Assembly (NCBI GenBank): GCA_018436595.1
Contig: JAHDLC010000007.1
Span: forward strand, 1 to 64,000
Direction: 5' to 3'
Source of the DNA: Synergistaceae bacterium
Lineage (GTDB): Bacteria; Synergistota; Synergistia; Synergistales; Aminobacteriaceae
Length of the DNA: 64,000 nt
A model generated the notes under the pieces. It ran no database searches, was not told the origin of the DNA, and saw nothing but the letters and a program-made list of their open reading frames with translations. Each line of letters starts with the position of its first letter. The first letter of the stretch is position 1. A program made the position numbers and the translations under genes. This document shows, piece after piece, positions 1-8,602 of the stretch.

Positions 1-9
1 AAAATGGGA

Positions 10-89
10 GTCACGGGAAGGCCTCCTTTTTGTAGTTTTGTTATCTCGCGACTACAATTTTACAAAACAGGGGCCTTCCTGTCATTTTT
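10..89. terminator. Imperfect long hairpin, probable terminator of an upstream gene
   Basis: The arms GGAAGGCC (16-23) and GGCCTTCC (72-79) pair perfectly, and the inner sequence continues as an imperfect stem in which TTGTAG pairs with CTACAA near the loop. TTTTT follows at 85-89, so on the plus strand it resembles a Rho-independent terminator of a gene that lies before the window. It could instead be the end of a small repeat element; no second copy was seen here. Confidence 0.45.
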
Positions 90-97
90 ATCCAGTC

Positions 98-327
98 ATT
101 TCAACGGTTTTTAGGCTGTCAAGGTCCTGCGAAAGTTGAGTTGTTATTTTAGGTCCATTCCTCGAAGGTGTCAAAAAATAAGGATCTCTCCTCTCTCCGG
201 TTGGGGTGAATCCGAAGTGAACGTTGGCAAGTGGTCAATTTTCGGCTGTCGTTTGCTGGAAATGGCGTTTCCGGTGGAAACACATCCGGGGGGCTATCCA
301 ATATATCGTCAGGGAAAAAAGAACGTA
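98..327. other. Non-coding stretch before hicA
   Basis: I see no gene here. Short open frames exist on both strands but lack ribosome binding sites and family resemblance. The stretch is more AT-rich than the surrounding genes and leads into the hicA promoter. Confidence 0.5.
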
Positions 328-356
328 TCGACACGTGTTGATTTATTCGCTATAAT
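328..356 (+). promoter_or_regulatory. hicAB promoter with ACACGTGT palindrome
   Basis: A -35 box TCGACA (328-333) and a perfect -10 box TATAAT (351-356) are separated by 17 bases. The perfect palindrome ACACGTGT (331-338) overlaps the -35 box and lies in a weaker 16-base palindrome. The same octamer sits in the promoter of the second hicAB pair near 24.59 kb, so it is a candidate HicB operator. Confidence 0.7.
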
Positions 357-379
357 ATGGCCGCACGGGAGGTGAGGGG

Positions 380-571
380 TTGGGAAGGCAATATAGCCAG
401 AAAGAACTTATCAAAATAGCGAAAGAAAGAGGTTGGGAGATTGATGAAACAAGAGGAAAGGGAAGTCACGTTCTGGCAATGAAAGCAGGAGAACGCCCCT
501 TCCCGATCCCGAGAAAAATAAAGCCCGGCCTTCTCGCTTCTCTCAAAAAAATACTCCAGATCGATGATTGA
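380..571 (+). CDS. hicA: HicA-type mRNA interferase toxin
   Basis: This 63-residue protein matches the HicA (YcfA) family of small double-stranded-RNA-binding-fold ribonucleases, which cleave translated mRNA in the cytoplasm. The diagnostic segment is GKGSHV at about residues 26-31, which carries the family's catalytic His, followed by a proline-rich strand (PFPIPRKIKPG). The start is a TTG, chosen because GGAGGTGAGG stands directly upstream and no ATG fits. It is followed by its antitoxin after 48 bases and driven by the promoter at 328-356. The toxin-first order is typical. Activity is inferred from the family. Confidence 0.85.
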   Translation: MGRQYSQKELIKIAKERGWEIDETRGKGSHVLAMKAGERPFPIPRKIKPGLLASLKKILQIDD

Positions 572-619
572 GTGAAAGAGAAACTGTCTTCCCCGATCAC
601 ATAAAGGCAGGTGAGCACA

Positions 620-1042
620 ATGAATCGCCCAAACTACTACAAATATCCGGCGGTCTTTTCTCCGGACGGTGACGGGTGGACCGTCAGGTTTCCGGACCTG
701 GACAACTGCTTCACTTCAGCCGATGCCGTGGAAGAAGCCATCGTTGAAGCCCAGGCTGTTCTCCAGGACTGTATGTACTTCCGGGAGGAGCAGAAAGATG
801 AGATTCCCCGGCCGACGTCAATGGAGGACGTTGCCCTGGAGGAAGGAAGCTTTGTTCAGGCGGTCGTTGCGGTGATGCCCCCGGTCCGCCGCGCATGGAG
901 CCGGAAGGCCGTCAAGAAGACGCTGACCATCCCTGCGTGGATGGAAGAGGAACTAAGGAAGCGGGAGGACGTCAACGTTTCCCTTATCCTGCAGGAGGCA
1001 CTGAAAAAGGAACTGAAGATCAAGGAACCGGTGTCTTTTTGA
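620..1042 (+). CDS. hicB: HicB-type antitoxin
   Basis: This 140-residue HicB-family antitoxin has the usual two parts. The N-terminal half (about residues 1-60) is a partially degraded RNase-H-like domain with YPAVFSPDGDGWTVRFPDL, which binds HicA. The C-terminal half (about 90-135) resembles a ribbon-helix-helix DNA-binding segment (KKTLTIPAWMEEELRK). The ATG at 620 is preferred over an in-frame GTG at 611 because AGGTGA is correctly spaced for the ATG. It neutralises the toxin and probably represses the shared promoter through the ACACGTGT site; that last point is inference. Confidence 0.85.
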   Translation: MNRPNYYKYPAVFSPDGDGWTVRFPDLDNCFTSADAVEEAIVEAQAVLQDCMYFREEQKDEIPRPTSMEDVALEEGSFVQAVVAVMPPVRRAWSRKAVKKTLTIPAWMEEELRKREDVNVSLILQEALKKELKIKEPVSF

Positions 1043-1043
1043 A

Positions 1044-1079
1044 GACAAGGCCCGAATCGGCGGCGATTCGGGCCTTGTC
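1044..1079. terminator. Strong 16-bp hairpin between convergent genes
   Basis: A perfect 16-bp stem (1044-1059 with 1064-1079) carries a GCGG loop and starts two bases after the hicB stop. No clean U-run follows on either strand, but the position between convergent hicB and the DUF533 gene makes a bidirectional terminator likely. Confidence 0.7.
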
Positions 1080-1115
1080 ACAATGCGGTTTTGGTTTTGC
1101 GGGGGGGCGGCTCTG

Positions 1116-1919
1116 TTACACCGTCTGCATGCCCACCATGTGCTCGATGTTGTTCACCACGTCCCGGGAGAGGCCCATGCCGGAGGACAGTTCCCGAAGG
1201 TAGGATTTTTCCGCCTGGGTGTCCACTTCGATGGTCATGAGGGTGGCGGCGAAGATCTGGGCGGCGAGTTCGGGATTCCCTTTCCCGGCCCGGATGATCC
1301 AGTCGGTGTTCATGGGCTTCTGGAGTTCCTCGATGATGTAGTACATGTCCTCCTGGGAGACGCCCGCTTCCTGCAGCTTGCCGGTGATGAGGCGGTACTC
1401 GTCCTTGTCGATGCGGCCGTCGGACTTGGCGGCGTTGATCATGGCGGCGACCACCACTTCCGCCCCGCTTTCGAGGTCACGCTGTTCTTCCTCGGTCTCG
1501 GGGGCCAGAAGGCCTACGGGAACTTTCCCGGTGCTCTTGCCGCTGTTCTGCAGGGCGTTCATGGCCATGGCCGCGAGCAGGGCCATGAGTCCGCCCCCAA
1601 GGGCCCCGGTGGCCGCTTTTTTGCCGCCGCCGAGAAGGGATCCCAGAAGGGCGCTGAGCCCGCCGACGGCGAGGGTTTTGTTGCCGCCTACGGCTCCTCC
1701 CACCTGGTTCAGTATCTGGCCGAACACGCCGCCTCCCGCGGAACTGCTTCCGCTTCCGCCCAGGAGGCCCCCCAGCAGGTCCTCGATGCCGAATCCCTGG
1801 TTCGCTCCGGATGACGGCTTGCTGCTTTCATCGGCCCCGAAGACGTTCTTCATCCTCCGGCTAGCCGACGGAGCCGTTTTGGCCTGCATGAGGCCGCCCA
1901 GTATATCCATTATGTTCAT
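1116..1919 (-). CDS. DUF533 / YebE-like protein with TerB-type domain
   Basis: This 267-residue protein belongs to the DUF533 (YebE-like) family. The first third is very rich in Gly, Ala and Leu, with a hydrophobic stretch around residues 85-125 (GALGGGLMALLAAMAMNAL) that could associate with a membrane. The last 120 residues form a helical acidic TerB-like domain (AAKSDGRIDKDEYRLI, then FAATLMTIEVDTQAE). The biochemical role of the family is not known. The ATG at 1919 has GAGGAGG well spaced upstream. It stands alone, facing hicB. I would not assign tellurite resistance from this domain alone. Confidence 0.8.
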   Translation of the reverse strand: MNIMDILGGLMQAKTAPSASRRMKNVFGADESSKPSSGANQGFGIEDLLGGLLGGSGSSSAGGGVFGQILNQVGGAVGGNKTLAVGGLSALLGSLLGGGKKAATGALGGGLMALLAAMAMNALQNSGKSTGKVPVGLLAPETEEEQRDLESGAEVVVAAMINAAKSDGRIDKDEYRLITGKLQEAGVSQEDMYYIIEELQKPMNTDWIIRAGKGNPELAAQIFAATLMTIEVDTQAEKSYLRELSSGMGLSRDVVNNIEHMVGMQTV

Positions 1920-2266
1920 GATCCATCCTCCTCGTTCTGGTGTTATATCGGTGAAGAATCCATTGTTTCCGAAAGGGCACGGAGCCTTTCTGCATTATCC
2001 CAGCAAAGACGTTTTTTTCATAGGCCATACGAAAAGGAATAAATGAAACCGCCGGGGTTTCCGGGCATGAACACTGTCCTTCAAAAAGAAAAACACAGGT
2101 CTGCAGAACGGTTTTCTGCCATTTCCATACCGGAAAGGCTGTCTTCAATACGACATCATGTCTTCCGATCGAAAAATTGAAAAATTCGGTTTGTAAAAGG
2201 GTGATCTCATCCGGGCGCAAGGCCTTCTTAGGTGTCGGGTGAAACTTCAATAAACGGAAAAAATAT
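1920..2266. other. Non-coding, AT-richer divergent intergenic region
   Basis: This stretch separates the DUF533 gene from the rightward catabolic region. It has a small hairpin (GAAACC/GGTTTC, 2045-2061) and no open frame with a ribosome site. The promoter for the downstream gene lies at its right edge. Confidence 0.5.
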
Positions 2267-2295
2267 TTGCAGAAATAAATGGTTTATGATATATC
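2267..2295 (+). promoter_or_regulatory. Promoter matching the rpiR promoter
   Basis: TTGCAG (2267-2272), a 17-base spacer and TATATC (2290-2295) form a promoter. The region is about two-thirds identical over 34 bases to the promoter at 4408-4436, including TGGTTT and TGATAT in the same places. This suggests common control, probably by the RpiR protein. The leader to the next start codon is about 130 bases. Confidence 0.6.
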
Positions 2296-2434
2296 TCTTT
2301 CAGTATTTGGGGAGAGAGTGTTTCTTCTGCGCCTTTTTGGAAAAAGAAGGGCTGTCATTTTTCGGCATAACCTCTTTCGATCCCGTTCAATTATTTATTT
2401 TCCGGATTTTCATTTTTCCCCAGGAGGTATATCT

Positions 2435-3325
2435 ATGAAGCGCCTTGGTTTTGTCGGTTTCGGAGAAGCTGCATTCCACATGGCGAAGGGGCTTGGAGGG
2501 GAGGGGGTTTCAGGCATTGTCGCCTACGATGCGGCACTGGATGCCGATCTCCCCTACAAAGAAACGCTCCTGAAAAGAGCAGGGGAAGCCTGCGTGGAGC
2601 TTGCCTCGTCTCTTGAGGAGCTTGTCGGACAGTCCGACGTGGTCGTGGTGGCGGTTCCTGCGAAGTATACCGAGGAGACGCTCGGGCAGATTCTTTGTTT
2701 CATCAGGAAGGATATGCTGGTGGTGGACGTGACAACGGCTCTTCCGGATATAAAAGAGCGGCTGGAGCAGGCCTTTTCTGCCGAGGGCGCTTTCTATGCG
2801 GATTCCGCCATGCTCGGTCCTCTTCCTGTGTATGCCCACAGGGTTCCCATGCTTGCTTCGGGAAGCGGCGCAGCACAATGGCACGATTTGATGACTCCCT
2901 TCCACATGTCGGTCACCGTGGTGGAAGGCAATGCTGGTAACGCCTCCCGGATCAAGCTTGTAAGAAGCGTCTTCATGAAAGGTCTCGAGGCTTTGTTGGC
3001 CGAGACCTTTGTTTTTGCTCACCGGTGCGGAATTGAATCTGTAATACTGGATTCGATTTCGGAAACGATGAATAAAACCTCCTTCCAGAATACAGCCCGG
3101 CGTTTACTCTGTGCCGACGTAATCCATTCCGAACGCCGTTCCTTCGAAGTCGGCGAAGCCATTGCCCTGATGAAGGAGATCGGCCTGGAATCACCTGTCA
3201 GCGAGGGAGTGCGGAAGCGGCTTGAACTCACGACGCGGCTCGGAGCAGCCGATAAGCTCGGCGGTATACCGCCGGAATCTCTGGAGGAAGTGTTTGAGAT
3301 CTGGGATGAGCACAATTACAGGTAA
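2435..3325 (+). CDS. NAD(P)-dependent beta-hydroxyacid-type dehydrogenase (DUF1932 C-terminus)
   Basis: The 296-residue protein has an N-terminal Rossmann fold of the 6-phosphogluconate/3-hydroxyisobutyrate dehydrogenase superfamily (GFVGFGEAAFHMAKGL, residues 4-19) and the helical second domain of the DUF1932 type, with ASRIKLVRS near residue 173 supplying the usual catalytic Lys region. It should oxidise or reduce a small hydroxy acid in the cytoplasm; the substrate is unknown. The ATG at 2435 has AGGAGG upstream, and longer in-frame starts have none. It is followed by an RraA-type aldolase, so both may act on the same hydroxy-oxo acid. Confidence 0.75.
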   Translation: MKRLGFVGFGEAAFHMAKGLGGEGVSGIVAYDAALDADLPYKETLLKRAGEACVELASSLEELVGQSDVVVVAVPAKYTEETLGQILCFIRKDMLVVDVTTALPDIKERLEQAFSAEGAFYADSAMLGPLPVYAHRVPMLASGSGAAQWHDLMTPFHMSVTVVEGNAGNASRIKLVRSVFMKGLEALLAETFVFAHRCGIESVILDSISETMNKTSFQNTARRLLCADVIHSERRSFEVGEAIALMKEIGLESPVSEGVRKRLELTTRLGAADKLGGIPPESLEEVFEIWDEHNYR

Positions 3326-3444
3326 TATCGGCTTTTCGCTTTTCCGGTTGTGCGTGTCCCGGGGAGACGACAGTTCTGCTCTTTTTTTCCGGGTCATGAA
3401 AAGGAACTGATTTCCGATTTTTTCCCAAAGGAGGACATTTCACC

Positions 3445-4140
3445 ATGTCTGTAGGTTTTCGAGTGTACCTGAAGAGGAATCTCCCCCCCAAAGAGCTTGT
3501 GGAAGCTTTCCGGTTTATCCCTGCCTCCAACATTTCCGATTGTATGGGGCGATTGAGCGGAATGGGTTCGGAAATTCGTTTGATGACCAGGCCGACCGAG
3601 GGCAACATGGTAGGAGCTGCCCTGACGGTAAAGGCACGGCCCGGTGATAACCTGCTCCTTCATAAAGCCCTGAACATGGTCATGCCCGGAGACATTGTTG
3701 TTCTTTCCAACGAGGGAGACCGTTCACAATCCCTTATGGGAGCGATAATGGCCACCTTTGCAAAGTCCCGCGGTGTTGCCGGATTCGTACTGGATGGTCC
3801 CATTCGGGATATCGGCTACATTTATGATCTGGGCGTCCCGGTTTATGCTGCTGGAACAACCCCCGCAGGGCCCTGGAAAGAAGGGCCGGGAGAAATCAAT
3901 GTTCCGGTATCTTGCGGAGGAAATGTAATTAACCCGGGAGACATCATTGTCGGTGACCTGGACGGAGTGATAGTGATACCCCGGGAAGATGCGCCGTCAC
4001 TTCTGGAATCGGTCCGCCTGTTCAAAGAGAACGATGAGAAAAAACTGGAGGCCGCGGAGAAAGGAACAGCCCAAAGGGATTGGGTGGATAAATCCCTCCT
4101 GGCGAAGGGCTGTGAAATTATTGATGACATTTGCAGGTAG
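3445..4140 (+). CDS. RraA-family aldolase/decarboxylase (HMG/CHA aldolase-like)
   Basis: This 231-residue protein is of the RraA / 4-hydroxy-4-methyl-2-oxoglutarate aldolase family. The family's active-site segment is visible as GVAGFVLDGPIRD (about residues 111-123), where Arg and Asp bind the divalent metal and substrate carboxylate, followed by GDLDGVIVIP near 170. Members retro-aldolise or decarboxylate short 2-oxo acids; some are RNase E inhibitors, but catabolic context favours an enzyme. AAAGGAGG precedes the ATG. It is probably cotranscribed with the dehydrogenase 119 bases upstream. A second, distant RraA paralogue lies at 40.5 kb. Confidence 0.8.
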   Translation: MSVGFRVYLKRNLPPKELVEAFRFIPASNISDCMGRLSGMGSEIRLMTRPTEGNMVGAALTVKARPGDNLLLHKALNMVMPGDIVVLSNEGDRSQSLMGAIMATFAKSRGVAGFVLDGPIRDIGYIYDLGVPVYAAGTTPAGPWKEGPGEINVPVSCGGNVINPGDIIVGDLDGVIVIPREDAPSLLESVRLFKENDEKKLEAAEKGTAQRDWVDKSLLAKGCEIIDDICR

Positions 4141-4168
4141 CAGGTGATTGGACCAGATTCTGCCTGAC

Positions 4169-4211
4169 CCTCTGCTCATGATTTCGAGATTCCGAAAATC
4201 GTGAGCAGAGG
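4169..4211 (+). terminator. Hairpin after the RraA gene
   Basis: A 16-pair stem (4169-4184 with 4196-4211, one T-G pair) begins 29 bases after the stop codon. It has an 11-base loop and no U-run, so it may be a terminator or an mRNA-stabilising 3' structure. The rest of 4212-4407 shows nothing else. Confidence 0.55.
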
Positions 4212-4407
4212 CGTAATTTAACTCTCTCGAAGAGGTCCGCAGAGGAACTTCTTATTTGCGAAGCGGAAAGCTGCCTGGGTTTGTTCGCATATCCTTTTTT
4301 TCCGTTAATGCATGCCGCGTTATTTCCCCGCACTTGAAGGGGAGAACCCGGTGCAGTACAGGGAATATGGGAATAAACTAAATTTGTCGTTCAAATGAAA
4401 GGGAAAT

Positions 4408-4436
4408 TGCAAAGATATTTGGTTTGTGATATTCTG
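4408..4436 (+). promoter_or_regulatory. rpiR promoter, twin of 2267-2295
   Basis: TTGCAA (4408-4413), a 17-base spacer and TATTCT (4431-4436) form the promoter. The spacer shares TGGTTT and the TGATAT junction with the promoter at 2267. An autoregulatory RpiR site within it is likely but not proven. Confidence 0.6.
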
Positions 4437-4468
4437 TTTTCATTCGTGCCGGTTGGGGGAGAACTGCC

Positions 4469-5350
4469 ATGCAGGAATTTAAAGAGAAAATCCGTTTTTT
4501 TTTAAGAAGAAGCAAGACTTCCAAGGCCAAAAGAACGGTCGCCAACTTTTTTGTCAGTTCTCCCGAGGAAGCCGCTTTCCTGAACCTGGGGGAACTTGCG
4601 GAACGTATCGGTGTCAGCCCGGCGACGATAAGCAGGACTTCCGTCGAGATGGGGTTCAGCGGGTATCCGGATCTTCAGGAGCAGATACGCTCAAAGTTGA
4701 AAATAGGCATAACCCCTGTTGAACGGCTTAAAGAAACTCCGGCCGACGAAAGCACCCCGATCTGGACACGTTCCATTATGAGGGACCAGGAATCTCTCAA
4801 CGCCCTGCTGTCCATGAATTCCGGGGAAAAATTCCAGAAGGCCGTTGAATTGTTTGCGTCTGCCCCCAATGTGTATTCCCTGGCTCTCCGCAGTTCCTAT
4901 CCCCTCACTTTTTTCTTCAACCTGCTGCTGTTCCAGATCCGGCCAAATGTGCACCATATTTCCATCGATGACGGGCAGCTGACGGAAAGCGTTTTTGACA
5001 TCGGGCGGAACGATGTTCTGTTTGTTGTTTCCCTTCCGAGATACACGAAGTTTGTCCTTGAAGTGACGGAGAAGATCCGGAGAACCGGCTGCCGGGTGGT
5101 TTCAATCACGGACAGCGAATTGTCCCCCCTGGCGATCGCCTCCGATATCGCTTTTTTCTGCCGGTATGAATCGGCGAGCTTCTTTAACTCCAATATCGCA
5201 GCGGAGGCGGTCATCAACGCGCTTCTGTCGGGAGTTCTTCAGCACCTGGGACGGGATGGGGTACAACGCCTCGAAAAGCACAGCAACGCAATGAAGGAAT
5301 GGTCGTCACGGTTTTCTCTGGGAGTGCAGGGGTATCTTCACGACCAGTGA
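4469..5350 (+). CDS. RpiR-family transcriptional regulator (HTH + SIS)
   Basis: The 293-residue protein has the RpiR architecture. An N-terminal helix-turn-helix (LGELAERIGVSPATISRT, about residues 40-57) is followed by a SIS sugar-isomerase-like domain (about 125-265) that usually senses a phosphorylated sugar or related acid. The family acts as dimeric repressor or activator. It sits between the dehydrogenase/RraA pair and the TctCBA transporter, so it is the likely controller of both. Its own promoter and that of the 2435 gene share sequence, which fits autoregulation. The effector is unknown. Confidence 0.85.
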   Translation: MQEFKEKIRFFLRRSKTSKAKRTVANFFVSSPEEAAFLNLGELAERIGVSPATISRTSVEMGFSGYPDLQEQIRSKLKIGITPVERLKETPADESTPIWTRSIMRDQESLNALLSMNSGEKFQKAVELFASAPNVYSLALRSSYPLTFFFNLLLFQIRPNVHHISIDDGQLTESVFDIGRNDVLFVVSLPRYTKFVLEVTEKIRRTGCRVVSITDSELSPLAIASDIAFFCRYESASFFNSNIAAEAVINALLSGVLQHLGRDGVQRLEKHSNAMKEWSSRFSLGVQGYLHDQ

Positions 5351-5355
5351 ACTTT

Positions 5356-5379
5356 ACTCGCTATTAAACGAGTTTTTTT
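5356..5379 (+). terminator. Rho-independent terminator of rpiR
   Basis: Stem ACTCG/CGAGT (5356-5360 with 5369-5373) is followed directly by a T-run. The 160 bases between here and tctC show no further gene and no convincing promoter. Confidence 0.6.
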
Positions 5380-5539
5380 CGGTTCATTGATTTTTGGGCA
5401 TAGCCGTCGTGAAAGGGGTGATCGGCAGAATAGAAAGCGGAGGCAGTTGAAGGGGATGAAACAGAAATCCGGAAGGCCGTTTTTTCTCGAAAGCAATGCA
5501 GGACCTTTGAAGAATCACACTTTTTGGGGGAGGTAAGGC

Positions 5540-6511
5540 ATGATGAAAAAAATGACCGGTTTGATGATGCTCCTGTGCGCTTCTTTTCTGATCTTCTCTT
5601 CGGTGCCGGCTGACGCCGAGTGGCCGGCGGACCAGCAGATAACCATGATCGTCGCCTATTCACCGGGCGGGTCGACGGATATTATGGCACGGCTCGTGGC
5701 AAACTATATCGAGCCCTATATCGGGCAGAAGGTTGTCGTACTGAACAAGCCGGGTGCAGGGGCGGAAATAGGCTATACCCTCGTCAGCGAAGCGAAGCCC
5801 GACGGGTACACTGTGGGTTTCCTGAACACGCCGAGCATTGTCGCCCTTCCCATACGGAAGAAGACTAAATTTACCCTTGATTCATTTGTTCCGGTGGCCT
5901 GCCTGATGGACGATCCGGGCACGGTGCTGGTCCGGCCCGACAGTCCTTTCAAGACCATGGCCGACGTTATTCAGTACGCAAAGGACAACCCGGGGAAGCT
6001 GACGTACGGCGTGAGCGGCATCGGCTCGGATGACCACATGGCCATGCTGTTCCTCGAAAAGGCAGCGGGCTTCAAGGCGAAGGTTGTTCCCTTCACAGGC
6101 GCCGGCCCGAACAGGACGGCCCTTCTTGGCGGGCATATCGACATCGCTCTTTTCAACGTGAGCGAGGCGAAGGAATACACGGAGACCGGACAGATCAGGA
6201 TGCTGGCCCAGATGGGCGAGGAAAGGGATCCCCTGTTCCCCGAAATTGAGACGCTGAAGGAAATGGGATACGACGTGGTTATGGGAAGCTCGAGGGGAAT
6301 TGCCATGCCCGCGGGAGTGCCGTCAGAAATCGTTGAAAAGTTTGCGGAAGGCATGAGGAAGGTCGTTGAGAATCCTGAATTCAGGAAGAAATGCGAAGAT
6401 GCCTATCTGCCCCTGGTGTATATGAATCCTGCGGGCTATAAGAAACACCTTTCTGATCTGAGCAACAGGCTGACCAAGCTGTGGGAAGAAGATCCCTGGA
6501 TCAAAGAATAG
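5540..6511 (+). CDS. tctC: TctC-family substrate-binding protein of a tripartite tricarboxylate transporter
   Basis: This 323-residue Bug/TctC-type extracytoplasmic receptor begins with a signal peptide (hydrophobic LMMLLCASFLIFSSV, cleavage after about residue 28 near ADAEWP). The mature part has the family's first ligand loop YSPGGSTDIMARL (about residues 40-52), followed by NKPGAGAEIGY. It captures a carboxylate in the periplasm and hands it to the TctAB membrane unit encoded next. Start is ATG 5540 or ATG 5543, both with GGGGGAGG upstream. The neighbouring dehydrogenases and aldolase suggest a hydroxy- or tricarboxylic acid as ligand. Confidence 0.9.
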   Translation: MMKKMTGLMMLLCASFLIFSSVPADAEWPADQQITMIVAYSPGGSTDIMARLVANYIEPYIGQKVVVLNKPGAGAEIGYTLVSEAKPDGYTVGFLNTPSIVALPIRKKTKFTLDSFVPVACLMDDPGTVLVRPDSPFKTMADVIQYAKDNPGKLTYGVSGIGSDDHMAMLFLEKAAGFKAKVVPFTGAGPNRTALLGGHIDIALFNVSEAKEYTETGQIRMLAQMGEERDPLFPEIETLKEMGYDVVMGSSRGIAMPAGVPSEIVEKFAEGMRKVVENPEFRKKCEDAYLPLVYMNPAGYKKHLSDLSNRLTKLWEEDPWIKE

Positions 6512-6588
6512 CGTTTTCTGAGCTCAGGACGAATATGGGGAGAGCCTTGCAGGCATCTCCCCATTTCCTTTTCCGGGAGGGAATGTGT

Positions 6589-7032
6589 ATGACACATAGA
6601 AAACAGGACTTTTTATTCGGTGCAATCGGAATGGCTGCCTCGTTGGCTGCCATATGGCTGTCGGTTCAATATCCGTCGGATTCAGCCCTTTTTCCGCTTC
6701 TTTCAGCGTCCGGCATTTTTATCTGCAGCCTGGCTGTCCTGATAATGGTCATAAAAAGCAAAGAGGGGAGCGAAAAGGTCGAAGGTATCAATCTGCGTTC
6801 AGCCGCAATGTTTGCGGCGGTGCTTCTTCTGTACGTTTTTTTCATAGAAAAAGCGGGGTTCTTCACATCGTCCTTCTTTTTTGTGATGGTGGTTTCCATG
6901 GTGTGGGGCAGATTCGGAAAAGGGGTTTCCCTTCGTTTTTCCCTGCTCTTTGCCGCCCTGTTTACCGTTTTTCTTTATATTACCTTCGTAAAAATTTTCA
7001 CGGTTCCTCTCCCGAAAGGTCTTCTATTTTGA
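6589..7032 (+). CDS. tctB: TctB-family small membrane subunit of TTT transporter
   Basis: The 147-residue protein has four predicted membrane segments (about residues 10-27, 36-57, 75-90 and 115-137) and matches the TctB family in size and order. It is the small integral partner of TctA. The start at ATG 6589 is preferred to ATG 6583 because GGGAGG is only three bases from the latter. It lies between tctC and tctA, 12 bases before tctA, and is surely cotranscribed with them. Confidence 0.85.
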   Translation: MTHRKQDFLFGAIGMAASLAAIWLSVQYPSDSALFPLLSASGIFICSLAVLIMVIKSKEGSEKVEGINLRSAAMFAAVLLLYVFFIEKAGFFTSSFFFVMVVSMVWGRFGKGVSLRFSLLFAALFTVFLYITFVKIFTVPLPKGLLF

Positions 7033-7044
7033 ACTAGGAGGGTA

Positions 7045-8562
7045 ATGATGTTCGAACATTTGGTGTCCTCTCTTTCAGGAACCCTGGTTTTTTCCAATAT
7101 AGTGGCCATGGTTGTCAGCACCGCGGCAGGAATCACAGTAGGGGCCCTTCCGGGTCTCTCGGCTTCCATGGGCGTCGCGCTCCTCATTCCTTTCACGTTC
7201 ACCATGGATCCTCTGACGGGACTATTGTGCATGGCAGGCATGTACAACGGGGCCATTTACGGCGGCTCGATCGCCGCGATTCTCATCAACATACCGGGAA
7301 CTCCCGGAGCCGTGGTCACGACCTTCGACGGAAACGCCATGGCAAAGAAGGGAGAAGGGCGGTACGCCCTGGAAACGGCGGTTATCTGTTCCACCGTCGG
7401 GGGGGCCGCGAGTGCCCTGGCCCTCATGTTCATCGCCCCTTACCTGGCGGCGCTGGCTCTGAAGTTCGGACCGGCGGAATATTTCTGGATCTCCGTCCTC
7501 GGGCTGTCAACCATAGCGAGCTTTCTCTCCGGTTCGACCGTCAAAGGGCTTTTCTGCGCCTTTGCGGGGCTGTTTGTCAGCACCGTGGGTATCGACCAGA
7601 TCAGCGGCGTTTTCCGTTTTACCTTCGACAATATGTACCTTATGGAAGGGTTTCCCGAAATCGTGGTTCTCATCGGCCTGTATTCCATCCCGGAAGTCTT
7701 TACCATGCTGGAGGATGTTGCTGGGGGAAAAACCGCTGCGGCAAATAATGCCATGCTCGATCAGACACGGTACAAAGAGGAGAAGCGGTGGACCTTCCGT
7801 CAGGATTTCAAGTCTTCACTCCCCACCTGGACCCGTTCTTCCATCATCGGGATCGTGATAGGGATGATTCCCGGCGCGGGGTCGAGCATTGCCGCTTTCA
7901 TCAGCTACAAGGAGGCGAAGCGGAAATCGAAGAATCCCGATAACTTCGGCAAAGGCGAGGTGGAGGGCATCCGGGCCTCGGAAACGGCAAACAACGCAGT
8001 CACTGCCAGCGCCATGATCCCCATGCTGACCTTCGGAATTCCCGGCAACGTGGTGACGGCCATCATGGTCGGAGGCCTTCTCATCCACGGGCTTCACCCG
8101 GGCCCCAATCTTTTCATCAAGGAACCGAGGATCGTGTACGGACTCATGTGGGGAATGCTCCTCACGAATTTCATCATGCTCGGCCTGGGGTATTTCGGCT
8201 CCCGGTATTTTGCGAAATGCCTGAAGATGCCTACGGTGATTCTTGCCGCTGCCATCGGCGTTTTGAGCACCGTCGGAACCTACAGCCTGAACAACTCCAT
8301 GTTCGACGTGTATTCAATGCTGTGTTTCGGCGTGGTCGGGCTTGTCATGCGGAAAATGAAGCTGCCCATCGCGCCGGCGGTTCTTGGGATAATCCTGGGG
8401 CCCCTTGCGGAGACCGAATTGAGGAGAGCACTGATGATTGCGGACTCTCCCATCGAAATTTTTACGCGCCCCCTTTCGTTTTTCCTGTTCCTTCTGACGC
8501 TGCTCAGCCTGTTCTACCCTGTATTCAAAGCGCGTCTTGCCGCCCGCGGGACCAAGGCGTGA
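7045..8562 (+). CDS. tctA: TctA-family large permease of TTT transporter
   Basis: This 505-residue, strongly hydrophobic protein has about twelve membrane segments and the two TctA signatures. AGITVGALPGLSASMGVALL lies near residue 25 and the symmetric IGMIPGAGSSIAAFISY near residue 272, each a Pro-Gly hairpin of the transport site. It forms the ion-driven channel for the substrate delivered by TctC. AGGAGGG precedes the tandem ATG codons at 7045/7048. It ends 40 bases before the next dehydrogenase gene and is likely in the same operon. Confidence 0.92.
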   Translation: MMFEHLVSSLSGTLVFSNIVAMVVSTAAGITVGALPGLSASMGVALLIPFTFTMDPLTGLLCMAGMYNGAIYGGSIAAILINIPGTPGAVVTTFDGNAMAKKGEGRYALETAVICSTVGGAASALALMFIAPYLAALALKFGPAEYFWISVLGLSTIASFLSGSTVKGLFCAFAGLFVSTVGIDQISGVFRFTFDNMYLMEGFPEIVVLIGLYSIPEVFTMLEDVAGGKTAAANNAMLDQTRYKEEKRWTFRQDFKSSLPTWTRSSIIGIVIGMIPGAGSSIAAFISYKEAKRKSKNPDNFGKGEVEGIRASETANNAVTASAMIPMLTFGIPGNVVTAIMVGGLLIHGLHPGPNLFIKEPRIVYGLMWGMLLTNFIMLGLGYFGSRYFAKCLKMPTVILAAAIGVLSTVGTYSLNNSMFDVYSMLCFGVVGLVMRKMKLPIAPAVLGIILGPLAETELRRALMIADSPIEIFTRPLSFFLFLLTLLSLFYPVFKARLAARGTKA

Positions 8563-8602
8563 GGGAAGGATTCCGGCAAGGTCCGGCGAGGAGGACAAAT
8601 CA

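Noticed and set aside
1116-1919. Tellurite resistance function for the DUF533 protein
   Set aside because: Only the TerB-like fold supports it; no other ter genes are present.
3445-4140. RNase E inhibitor role for the RraA-like proteins
   Set aside because: Both copies sit in catabolic operons with transporters and dehydrogenases and keep the aldolase metal-site residues, so an enzyme role is far more likely.
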